Shown here in pieces: positions 1 through 9,152 of a stretch of 64,000 nucleotides of DNA (position 1 is the stretch's first letter; each line of letters begins with the position of its first letter). Made by a program: the position numbers and the translations under genes. A model generated the notes under the pieces. That model ran no database searches. It saw only the letters and a program-made list of their open reading frames with translations, and was not told the origin of the DNA. Source of the stretch: Phaseolus vulgaris (lineage: Eukaryota; Streptophyta; Magnoliopsida; Fabales; Fabaceae); the NCBI RefSeq assembly GCF_000499845.2, contig NC_023750.2:15169503-15233502 (forward strand), given 5' to 3'.

Positions 1-575
1 ACATCTACGGATGCGGGCAACCCCAGATGGTCGCACATCACTTGGAATGCTCGCACAAACGCCCAGCTGTTGGGGTGGAGCTGGGCGGCGGCAATGTTGA
101 GCTCGGTGAGGAGCTCCCTCTCGAAGCGTGTAAAGGGAAACCTTAGTTTCACCTTCTTGAATAGCGTTGTGTAGACGAAGCAGAAGGGCCCGTCGTTGCT
201 CACCTTATCGTCGACACAAACGGGCAGATCGGGGGGGCAAGGTAGCACTGTCATCTTCTCATCGTGCTCCTTGTGGAATGATTGATGAAGTTCATCCCCC
301 TTCTTCAACCGCAAAACTGCTCCCGCAGTGTTCACAGAAGATGTTTCCCTCAGCAGGGTCGAGTTGGCCCAGGGATACAATTTTTTGAAGTCTGGTGTGG
401 GGACGGAGGCTCCTCCGGTGACTGGCGGAGTAGCCTGGGCCAGGTTGGGGCAGGAAGGTGCAGGCCTCTCAGCCTGGGAAGATGAAGCACCGCGTGCTCG
501 CGGTGGGTTGAGTGCTTGAGAAGAAGGGTTTCACGATGAAGGAGGAGGATTCGGGGTGATCTTGGTGCGAGTCAT
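1..575 (-). pseudogene. Antisense gene of Tat element (5' part, Transposase_28-like), with early stop
   Basis: Reading leftward from an ATG at 573-575, the product is homologous to the antisense protein at 47893-48834. It has a Pro/Ser-rich start, then a domain with the pattern HPNSWAFVRAFQ and CDHLGLPAS that I recognise as the 'putative gypsy type transposon' family (Pfam Transposase_28). A TGA at 531-533, about 15 codons in, interrupts it where the other copy has CGA. After that stop the frame stays open to the window edge. The function is unknown. Such genes lie on the opposite strand between pol and the 3' LTR of Tat elements. Confidence 0.7.
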
Positions 576-1177
576 GATGGAAGCTGCAAAGGAAGAAGAA
601 AAGGAAAAAATGATCAGGGGTCACAGAGGCTGACTCGATCATGGAAGAAAGGTGAAAAACGAACGAACGTAGGTTCGTTGCAACGATTGACGAAGCCCTA
701 AGTTACGAAGAAGGAGAAATGGCAAAAGCAACCCACAACGTATGCACCAGACAGTTACAGGATGATGCGAATCGGTTAAAATGCAGGGAAAACCAGCAGA
801 AGAAGGAAAGGAAGTACCTTTTTATGATCAGAAAGGCGATGAAGAATGTTGATGATTCGGGAAGTTGAAGAGCGTCGAGAGCTTTTTCGCAGAAGAAGGT
901 TAGAGCGTTTGTGAATACGAAGAAAAGTGATGGAACAATGTGGAGTGAAAATGGGTTTAAGGGTTTTTCGAAATGGGTTTGGGAAGCGCAAACGGTAACT
1001 GAAGGTAACCGTTGATGAAGCCACGTGTCGAGCGATGGATGAGGGGTTTGGTGGAGCGTCAGAGGAGCAGAAAGTACAACCGCTTGGAATTCTGCGTCAG
1101 TGCCACGTAGGTCGGTGTTGACGTGACTCTTTCAGTCTTTTCGCTGGACAAGTCTTCGCTTAAGACTGGGGGGCTTG
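576..1177 (+). other. Tat element 3' spacer and polypurine tract
   Basis: This noncoding 602-base spacer lies between the antisense gene start and the LTR, and matches 48835-49435 closely. Its last bases, AGACTGGGGGGCTTG at about 1163-1177, abut the LTR and are the expected plus-strand primer (polypurine tract). The antisense gene promoter, if there is one, should lie here or in the LTR. No clear TATA box was seen on the minus strand. Confidence 0.6.
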
Positions 1178-1991
1178 TGTACCGCCCTGGTAGTCGGAAG
1201 TGATGACGTGGCACCAAGCTACAGTGTAGGCGTGTTGACAAGGCGCCAGGTTGACAGAAGGGGAGGAAGTCGGGGGGGCTCATGAAGTCGCCAGTGATTA
1301 AGTTGGCGTGTTCCGATCATTAAGCATACCAGGCGATCGCCCAGTAGAAGGTGAAGTCGCCAGATGTAAACTCAGGCGACCAAGCGATTGGAGATCGCCA
1401 GAGCAGGCACATCGCCAGAGATGAAAGTGATGCAGATTATGAAGGCGGCCGGCGAGACCACAGGGAAGGTGTACGAGGGCACCCTAACTCGCCAGTTCCA
1501 GTAGAGATCGCGCTCCCAAGTTAGCTATGCACTGGGCAGTACCATGCATAAATAACTTAGCCAAAAAGAGGGTCAGAAGCAGCGCCCAAGTCAAGGAGGC
1601 TCCAGATGATGGCACGTGTACGACTGGATGCGAGCCACGTGTCCAGGTCTGTAACTGCCAGGAGAGAGAAAGTGACCAGGTATATAAGAGTTCTCAACGA
1701 ACTTTCTGAGGTACGCACGTTCAAATTACACTCTTTACGCTTGCGAGTTCTAGCTTACTGTGAGAGAGAACATTGCACGGTTCCTTGAGATTTCCTGAGT
1801 GTTCTTGCTCTTAGTATTTGGTGGTTCGGTCACTGACTTGGGCGTTGGAGTGCGATCGGCCGCAGCGGCGCCGCTCTGTTCTTTTGCAGGTTCTTGAGGT
1901 GGATCTCGAAGAAGGACGGAGGTTCGAAGCGGTGCACGAGTCGATCCTTTGACGAGGCAGGTTCCAACGTTCTGGTCAACAGGCAGGATCA
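1178..1991 (+). repeat. 3' LTR, family A Tat element
   Basis: 814 bases, begins TGTACCGCC and ends AGGATCA (TG...CA). It is collinear with the two 799-base LTRs at 38095 and 49436 and with the solo LTR at 8199. TATATAAG at 1681 is the likely TATA box, with two CACGTG motifs just upstream. Confidence 0.93.
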
Positions 1992-3099
1992 AATTTAATT
2001 GAATAAAATAGTACCACCAAAAGGAGTTAGATTATGACAACTAGGAAGAGGTCCAAGAAATATTAAGCAAGCAAATAAAAGGTACCAAAATAAAGATAGG
2101 CACACAAAAGAATCCTAAGAATGGCACTAGAATTAGTTGACCAAATAAAAAAAACAGCACCGCTGGAAAATGTTGTGGGCTAGAAACGTGTTTTTCCCCA
2201 ATTTATGCTAGCTGTGTTTTTAAGATATGATTCTGAAATTTGATATGCAAGATATTCAAGATCTTAGCTAAATTCTGGCTTTGGAATCACTCAAAACGCA
2301 TGCACCAATTTTTTTAAATAAATTTTGCAATTTTGGTGTTCAGTTACGCCAGCTGTAGCGCCTCAGATTTGCACACTGATTTTAAAAGATTTTTTTCTGT
2401 TGATTCTTTTGGACTAATTCTTTTTTTGTCCTTTCTATAACACTTCAAACTTGCAAATTCCAAAGAATCAAAATTTTCCTATGAGTGAAAATATTTTTCT
2501 GGATCAAAACAGCCAGCACAGAAAATTTGAAACAGGGGATTCTGAAAACTGGAAACAAAAACAGCAAGATACCAAAGTTTAAACAAAATGGAAATTTGTG
2601 AAAAAGAATTGTGTAGGATCTAAACACAATATGAACTCAAACTAAAATTAAAAAGGCACCAAAAGATCAAAGAACAGCAGATTCAAAGCAATTAAAGATA
2701 CCCAAAATCAAGAAACAATCAAGCCAAATAAAGGACTACTAAGAATTGTTGACATTGTGGATGAACATGACTTGACAAAACATATAAGATTCAGAAATTA
2801 AAGACTCAAAAGCATAATATGAAACAAATAAGAAAGCAATAAAGACTCAAAAGCCTAAAAGAAAATAGCAACTCAAAGGTGTATGGAATCCTATCACAAT
2901 TTGCACAAGAACTTGTTCAAGATCAATTGAACAAAAGTGCTTCGGTTGGATCTTCCACAAAGCACACCAAAACAAATTAAAATGCAAAAAACAGCAAGAC
3001 AATTATGGAAATAAGATGAACAACATGAAATAAAGAAGAACTAGAAATGAAAAGACCAAGAGCAACTCATCTTGAAGAACCCAAGCTCATGATACCAAA
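1992..3099 (-). other. Untranslated leader of a minus-strand chromovirus (Ty3), truncated
   Basis: Read on the minus strand, the segment follows an LTR and starts with TTTGGTATCATGAGC (about 3085-3099). This is a primer-binding site of the initiator-methionine tRNA type (consensus TGGTATCAGAGC). The rest is AT-rich leader-like sequence without convincing coding capacity. It ends abruptly at the family-A element at 1991. Confidence 0.6.
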
Positions 3100-3809
3100 T
3101 GACGGCATTTCATGAAGGTCTTCTTGAATCATGTAAGAAAAAGTGGTGCGGAAGCTATGAAGGTGTGTGAGCAAGATCCTCCTAAAAGTGGTGTTGATCT
3201 TGAAGGTGCATGATGTGTATGAAGCTAGGGAGGTTCGGCCAACCCAAGGAGAGGTGAAGGAGATGAAGTTTAGAGCCTAGAATTCTAGGGAGAAGCAAAG
3301 CTTGGCACAAAATGGCAGCATAACTTTACTCACAATAAACTTGCAAATACAAGGTGTAGGCCTCCCTATTTATAAGCTAATTGGCCGTAAGTTTTAAGCT
3401 AATGCCTAATGAAATGAAAACCAAATTAAATGCAATTCACAAAGCCATGTGTCATGTGCTCATGACCGACCAAACCTAGAGAGTTTCTAGAATGTTTCAC
3501 TCAAATATGCTTTCTACACTACTCTAATTACTAAGCACCCTTAATGGGCCTTTATGCAACATGTACAAAGCTTTCTCTCTTCCATCCGTGGCTTCATTCA
3601 ATTGGGCTTGAATATGCTTAGCCATTGACCTTGTGATAGGTCCTAGACGGTCTAGGTCTCCTCCTAGACGCTCCATGGGTAGCCTTTCCTCTTCACGTCC
3701 TAGACGCTCCATCCTTCTAGCTAGACGCTCATCATGGTCTAGACACTCTTCATGGTCTAGTGTTGGGCTTTGGCTTTCATGGTTATATGTGTTTGGCCCT
3801 CTTCCATCA
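3100..3809 (-). repeat. LTR of chromovirus-type Ty3 element (minus orientation)
   Basis: Minus-strand sequence starts TGATGGAAGAGG (3809 downward) and ends CCGTCA at 3100, next to a Met-type primer-binding site. It contains a TATAAATAGGG promoter motif near 3370 and a region shared with the second copy at 3921-4486 (for example GGGAGGTTCGGC). An open frame, 3524-3844 on the minus strand, carries GPITRSMAK, the kind of tail seen at the C terminus of chromovirus polyproteins. It includes a short charged repeat built on MERLG, encoded by a CTAGACG(C/G)TC minisatellite at about 3645-3750. Confidence 0.7.
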
Positions 3810-3920
3810 GTTGTTTTTAAGAGTTCTAAAGTGTCTATGTTCAATGCAACTCATATCATGTGGTATCTAGAGCCATGGTTATGTGCAAAAAAAATTTTGA
3901 GTTGCTGGACACTTTGATTC
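3810..3920 (+). other. Possible Copia LTR end plus primer-binding site fragment
   Basis: The plus strand has ...CATATCA followed by TGTGGTATCTAGAGCC at about 3858-3873, resembling an LTR end plus a Met-tRNA-type primer-binding site. About 45 bases of leader-like sequence follow. It separates two chromovirus LTR copies. The fragment is too short to assign to a family. Confidence 0.3.
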
Positions 3921-4508
3921 TGTTTTGTGACCTTGAAGGTGCATGAAGAGTATGGACATGGGGAGGTTCGGCTAGCCCCTTTGTAGGTGGTGAAATGAAG
4001 ATTAAAACCTAGAAGCTAGGCAAGGAGTAATGTATGGCACTAAATGGGCAGCATAACAATACTCTATTCAATCTTGCAAATACATGAGCCAAGCCCTCTT
4101 ATTTATAGTGTTTAGAGGGCTGGAAATTCAAAAGAAAGTGGAGGGAAATTCAAATGAGAAGCATTTGAATTTGGAGCCAATTCCTAGTCACAAGGAAAGT
4201 GTGACTTGGTTTCTTTTTTTTGGCACCTCCTAAATCTACACCTACACCTTCTTTTTATGTCACATGGAAGGTGTGGCTTAGCTTTATACATTTGCACCTC
4301 TTATATTTATATCTACACCTCCCTTTATGTTCTACTAAAAATACTCAAAAGTAATTACAAAGAAAGACATCCAATGATGCTTAGTTGGCACATATCTTCT
4401 ATTTGTTGGGCTTGAGCTGAAGCTTGAACTTGTATTTGGGCTTGGGCTTGGGCTTTTTCTATCATGGGCTTGGGCCTCTTCCATCATCCCCTCCCTCTTG
4501 AAAAGGAT
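3921..4508 (-). repeat. Second chromovirus LTR copy with polypurine tract and pol tail
   Basis: Minus strand: the sequence at about 4487-4508 encodes the end of a chromovirus polyprotein, then GAGGGAGGGGATGATGG (polypurine tract and LTR start, high end 4486). The LTR continues down to about 3921, where similarity to the copy at 3100-3809 stops, so its 3' end is missing. It shares TATTTATAGTG, the TTATGCTGCC-type segment and GGGGAGGTTCGGC with the first copy, but is clearly diverged. Confidence 0.6.
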
Positions 4509-4595
4509 TTGTCCTCAAATCCAATGCTTCTTCTTCATCATCATTATATGGATGTATGTGGCTGGATGGTTTCCATCAGTATTTGTGAAGTATTT

Positions 4596-4680
4596 TCATT
4601 CAAGGCTCAATAGATTGCGAAAACTCTTTTTAAACAATTCACCCCCCCCCCCCTCTAGTTTAAAGCCATATATTCTAACA
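4596..4680 (+). repeat. 3' end fragment of a SIRE-like Copia LTR
   Basis: The plus strand reads GATTGCGAAAACTC, then AAACAATTCACC with a run of C, and ends ATTCTAACA at 4680. This is collinear with the reverse complement of the start of the solo LTR at 9437 and with the end of the solo LTR at 57190-57235. It abuts the reverse transcriptase of the Tat element at 4681. The left boundary is uncertain, and nothing else was recognised in 4509-4595. Confidence 0.6.
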
Positions 4681-6739
4681 TTGTCCACCAAGGCGTCGAT
4701 GTTGGGTAGTGGATATGAATCCTTCGGGCAGGCCTTGTTCAAATCCATAAAATCGACGCACATTCTCCACTTCCCGTTGGCCTTCTTGACCAACACCACA
4801 TTTGCCAACCACTCAAGGTATTGGATCTCCCTTATGTAGCCAACACTTAACAATTTTTTAGTCTCTTGCCTGATGACCAGGCGTCTTTCCTCGTTTGTCC
4901 ACACAAACGCTACTTCGCCTTTGTAGAACAGGTCTTACCTTTGGATCCATCGTGAGACAATGGCACAGAAAGTCAGGGTCCATGCCGGGCATGTCGGAGG
5001 CAGACCATGCGAAGGCACTCAAATGTGGTGCTATGACTTCGGTGATCTGGTTCTGCATTTCTTGGCTTAAGGACTTGCCAAGCTTGAACTTTTTTCCTCC
5101 GATCTCTCTTTCCTGAACCTCGCCTGCAGACTCAGGTCACCTTTCCCGGGCAATCTCCGCACGGGTGACCCCTTCTACCTCTTGGGGTTGGGCGGTGATC
5201 GCACATACTCCTCTTTTAGTCTTCAAGCTATTCTCGTAGTACTTCTTTGCCGCCTTCTGGTCGGTCTTGATGGTAATCCCTCCTCCCTCAAGGGACGACA
5301 ACTTCATTTTCATGTGCCTCGTCGAGGCCACTACTCCTAACCTGTTCAGGGCAGGCCTGCCCAGGAGGATGTTGTAGATTGAAAAAGCATTAACTACAAG
5401 GTATCTAATGTTGATGGTTCGAGATGAGGTGTCGTCCGTGAAGGTCGTCCTTAACTCCATGTGCCCCCTTACTTCTACTTGGGGTCACCACCATCAAGGC
5501 TTCTTGACCTTCCTCTAGATATTCCTTTAGGAAGCCATCCTTCACCAAATCAGCCAATTGGTATCCTAGTGATATACAATTTCGCACGCTGTGCCCAAAG
5601 GCTTTATGGAACTTGCACCAGGTACCCTTACTTGGCCCCAAATTCTTGTCACCTTTTGGGGGGAACTTCAACTTGTCAGCCACGTCTAGGATGGCGATCA
5701 ACTCCTTGTGGCTCATTTTGAACTTGGGTCGACAGGGCAGGTCTCCCTTCACTCTCGCCCTAGTCTAATGCTTTTTCGATTCGTAGGGTACATGTCTGGT
5801 CGGTGATCTCTTCTCCGTCGTAGCTTCATGTACTCTCACGGGTTGAGCTCGGCTGCTCTCCCGAGGCTCCGTCAGCCCAACGCTTCCACGTTTTACAGTT
5901 ACCTGCTCATCGACATCCATGTGGGCAATAGCTCGTCGTCGGATCTTGCTAAACGTCATTGCCCGACTCCTTATCAAAGAGTCGCTGAACAGCCCTGATA
6001 GAATTCTGCGCCCAAAAGCATGCACCATCAGAGCCTCGACCTTAGTGTGGAGCTTTACTAACAATGCCCTGAACCGGTTCAGGAAGTCTTTTAGGGGCTC
6101 TCCCTGGTACTGCTTTACCCCGAAGAGGTCAAAAGAAACAGGGGGTGGAGCTCGGTTGACTACGAACTACTCCCTGAACAATGTAGCAAACTGATTGAAT
6201 GAGGTTATGTGTCCATCGGGGAGATCGATGAACCAATCCAATGTCGTGCCTACGAACGTTCCCATGAACAACTTGCAATGCATGGCGTTTGTTCCTCCTG
6301 AGATCATCATTTGAGTACGGAAAGTCGTGATGAGGGCTTCCGGGTCTTCGATACCTGTAAAAGTAATTTTGGGTGTCATGAAATTTGTTGGTATCACTAC
6401 ATCCATGATCGTCTGGGAGAACGACATGGGGTGAGCCCTGACAGGAATGGGCGGGCGTTGCTCCCATGTCGCTCATTCCCCTAAGTGTTGTAGATCTCTC
6501 CGCAACTCCTCATTGGTCATGCGTAACTCTTCGTTATTGGCTCACGATGCGTCTAGCTCGACCCTGAATTGTTCTTGTTTGTGGGCCTGCTCGGTCCGGA
6601 CCTCAGCCAAGATCCTCTCCTAGTCAGCCTTGGAAGCCACCACTGCTTGCTGGAGAGTGTTGACGGTTTCCATGAGTTGTTGTAGGGTGGCATTGTCACC
6701 TTCCTCTTGTCCAGATGGACCTTGTCGAGTATTCCTCAT
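4681..6739 (-). pseudogene. gag-protease-RT pseudogene of family-B Tat element
   Basis: The start ATG at 6737-6739 aligns with the gag start of the copy at 50748. Retrotransposon gag domain: about 6427-6130 (GTFVGTTLDWFIDLPDGH). CHHC-type zinc motif WCKFHKAFGH: about 5650-5560. Protease C-terminal part, about 5460-5270, contains YNILLGRPALNRLG. The connection to RT follows, with FAWSASDMPGMDPDFLCH at about 5010. RT begins near 4900 with WLANVVLVKKANGKWRMCVDF at about 4820 and ends at about 4681, before any YVDD motif. Several frameshifts and stops split it, so it is not functional. Confidence 0.8.
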
Positions 6740-6788
6740 ATCGTCTGGTAGCTTGATCACAACTGTGGATGGGACCTAATTTTATTGA

Positions 6789-7563
6789 GCCCCACGGTGG
6801 GTGCCAAATGTTCTTGTCGGTTGACCTGATCGTCGGTTGACTGTGGGAATCAGTTGTGGCTCCGTCTATCTCGCTGGAATTTTGCTCTTCCCTTTTAATG
6901 TTGGAACGCAGCTCCGTTGAAATAGAGGGGGCCCTACCTGTTGATTGCACTCCAACGATCAAGTCAGTACATGGCTTATAGAAACAATAAGAAGTAAGTA
7001 AGTAGTTTCAATCTTAGAAAAATGTACCTTTATCAGGGATCTTAAATCCCTTTTATAGACTACTTTTCGGTTACTTCTTGTAACAACACTTCTCTCACGA
7101 GAACCTTATCTCGAGTGAAAGTAGGTTTGAGGGAGGAGTCTGTTACAATGCGCACAATCTTAGTACGACAACCGCACAAAATCTTTCCTCCTTGGAGTGT
7201 GCAATCTTAACAGCATGGTTGCCAGGGTACCAACTCATGTACCAGCATTGGGGGGGGCCATCTATCCACAGTAGGCGTACAAGCCTTTCATGCATGCATC
7301 TTATCCCCAAAAACCCTAACACTCTTGGGCTTAGGCGTTTCTATGGAATATTTTACTTATGCTAGACCCGAATGTACTAAACACACCACTCGCATTTTTC
7401 CGCTGACCAGACATTATATACGTTGAGTATATGAATGAACTTCAACACACACATACCTGAGGCCCACTTGCGTGACCCATTAACTTGACCAGACCACTGA
7501 ACTGACCTGCTTGTCACAGGTGTCGATGTTTGATCGTCAAGCATTGAGCAATGATCCAATACA
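6789..7563 (-). repeat. 5' LTR and primer-binding site of minus-strand family-B element
   Basis: LTR 6809-7563 (755 bases). On the minus strand it begins TGTATTGG and ends AAGAACA. It is followed at 6789-6808 by TTTGGCACCCACCGTGGGGC, the same primer-binding site type as at 50679 and 38896. It aligns along its length with the split LTR at 37774-38094 plus 50240-50678. That alignment is what reveals that the family-A element sits inside that other LTR. Confidence 0.8.
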
Positions 7564-8193
7564 ATTATGTATAAAGTGATTAGATTGTGTTTCAGTGTAT
7601 TATCATTTACATCAGTAAAATTTACAACTAAATCATTACATCAGAAGATTATCTTACATTTTTTATTTTGTAATTTGTAATGCCATTTGCAATTGTCCTC
7701 AACTAAAACAAATTTAAGGATGTCATTATAAATTGATAATTATAAATATTTAAAATTGAATAAAGAGAATGTTCTCATTTTTTAAAATAATATGTTGATA
7801 AGACAAGTAATAGATTGAAATGACAGAAATGGTATGTGTTCAGAGGTTATGACGAATATTGGAAATAGCAAAGTTAAAAATATTTTAATGCAAAACTATG
7901 TATAATATTTACATAAGAGATGTAATGGGAAAAAAAGTTCCCGAACTATCATGTATTGCACCGCCTTCCTTCCACAACCATTGTTAAACTTCATTGGAGA
8001 GAATAGCCGAGTAAGTGTTTTGCGCATGGAGAATACCAAAGTGAATGCTATTTCAATTTGGTTTGGTGCATGCTCTCTTAATCTGTTATACTTATATATT
8101 ATGCTGAAGATGATAATGTCATACACCATAGCAACTTCATTCCTTTTTTTTTCTTTTTTTTTTTACTTAGCTACCACAGCAATTGCATGAATG
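7564..8193. other. AT-rich intergenic DNA
   Basis: No gene, RNA or repeat was recognised. The last 35 bases before the solo LTR (poly-T rich) end with the target duplication GAAAT at 8194-8198. Confidence 0.5.
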
Positions 8194-8198
8194 GAAAT

Positions 8199-9147
8199 TG
8201 TACCGACCAGGTAGTCGGGAGTGATGACGTGGCAGCAAGAAATAAAATAGGCGTGTTAAGCGGAACACCTGGCTGGCATAAGGGAAGCACATCGGGGAGT
8301 TCGTGTAGTCTCCAGTCATTAAGTTGGCGTGCTCCGATCTCTAGCATATTTAAACCGGCGGTCACCAGGCTTGTGTTGTCATCGCCGTATGCGAGCTTGG
8401 GCGACCAAGTGATCAGAGATCGCCGAGAGGAGGACATCGCCGAAAGATCAGGAAAGCTTGTTCAAGGCTTTCAAGGAGCACGAGTACGAAGGATGAAGTT
8501 GTCAGATGATCATTCCCTAACCAGAGGTTGAGGCCAGGGAACAGTTTGTCAGAACATGCACGATGAGCAAGTAATGCAGATCGTGATAGCGACAGGCGAG
8601 ACCACAGAGAAGGTGCGCAAGGTGACACCCCGTGCTCGCCACTAGAAGAAGATCGCGCTCCAAGGCAGCTATACACCGAGTTACTCCTTGCATGGGTAAC
8701 TTAGTCGAAACAGCCAGAAGAGTAAGAAGTGACGCTCAAGCAGAGGACGCTCCAGATGGTGACACGTGTACAGCTGGATGCGAGCCACGTGTCCAGAGGT
8801 GTAACTGTCAGGAGAGAGAAAGTGCACAGGTATATAAGGGATTCTAACGAACTTCTGAGGTACGCGCGTTTAGAACACTTCTTTACGCTTGAGAATACTT
8901 GAGTACGCTGAGAGAGTTTTTGCACGGTTCCTTGAGTTCTTAGTTTTTTCTCTTAGAGTTTTGGTGGTTCCGTCACTGACTTGAGCGTCGGAGCGCGATC
9001 GGCCGCAGCGGCGCCACTCTGTCTTTTGCAGGTTCTTGAGGTGAATCGAGGTGTGAAGGACGGAAGCTAGCGTGGTGCAAAGCCGATCCAGAGGAAGACA
9101 CCTTTGACGAGGCAAGGCTCTTGCGCTCTGGTCAACAGGCAGGATCA
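8199..9147 (+). mobile_element. Solo LTR, family A Tat element
   Basis: Begins TGTACCGAC, ends AGGATCA, and is flanked by identical 5-base duplications GAAAT (8194-8198 and 9148-9152). It is 949 bases against 799-814 for the other family-A LTRs. The extra length is mainly a segment at about 8453-8572 absent from the others. TATATAAG at 8831 and the two CACGTG motifs are retained. No internal sequence is attached, so this is the product of recombination between the two LTRs of a former element. Confidence 0.93.
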
Positions 9148-9152
9148 GAAAT

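Larger units (their letters stand above)
1..1991 (+). mobile_element. 3' part of a Tat-lineage Ty3 LTR retrotransposon (family A), cut by the window edge
   Basis: Bases 1-1177 align along their length with 48260-49435 of the complete family-A element and are followed by a full LTR. Only the antisense gene start, the 3' untranslated spacer, the polypurine tract and the 3' LTR are inside the window; gag-pol lies to the left. The element is joined at 1991/1992 to the leader of a minus-strand chromovirus, so it inserted into that element. The 5-base target duplication copy on this side would be 1992-1996 (AATTT); its partner is outside the window. Confidence 0.9.
4681..7563 (-). mobile_element. 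Family-B Tat retrotransposon, minus strand, truncated in reverse transcriptase
   Basis: Reading from 7563 down: LTR (7563-6809), primer-binding site, gag, zinc knuckle, protease, and the beginning of reverse transcriptase, which stops at 4681. It is the closest relative in the window of the big element at 37774/50240-64000. Compare gag starts at 6739 and 50748, and LTR segments such as GGTACATGAGTTGGTAC. The target duplication copy on the right would be 7564-7568 (ATTAT). Confidence 0.85.
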
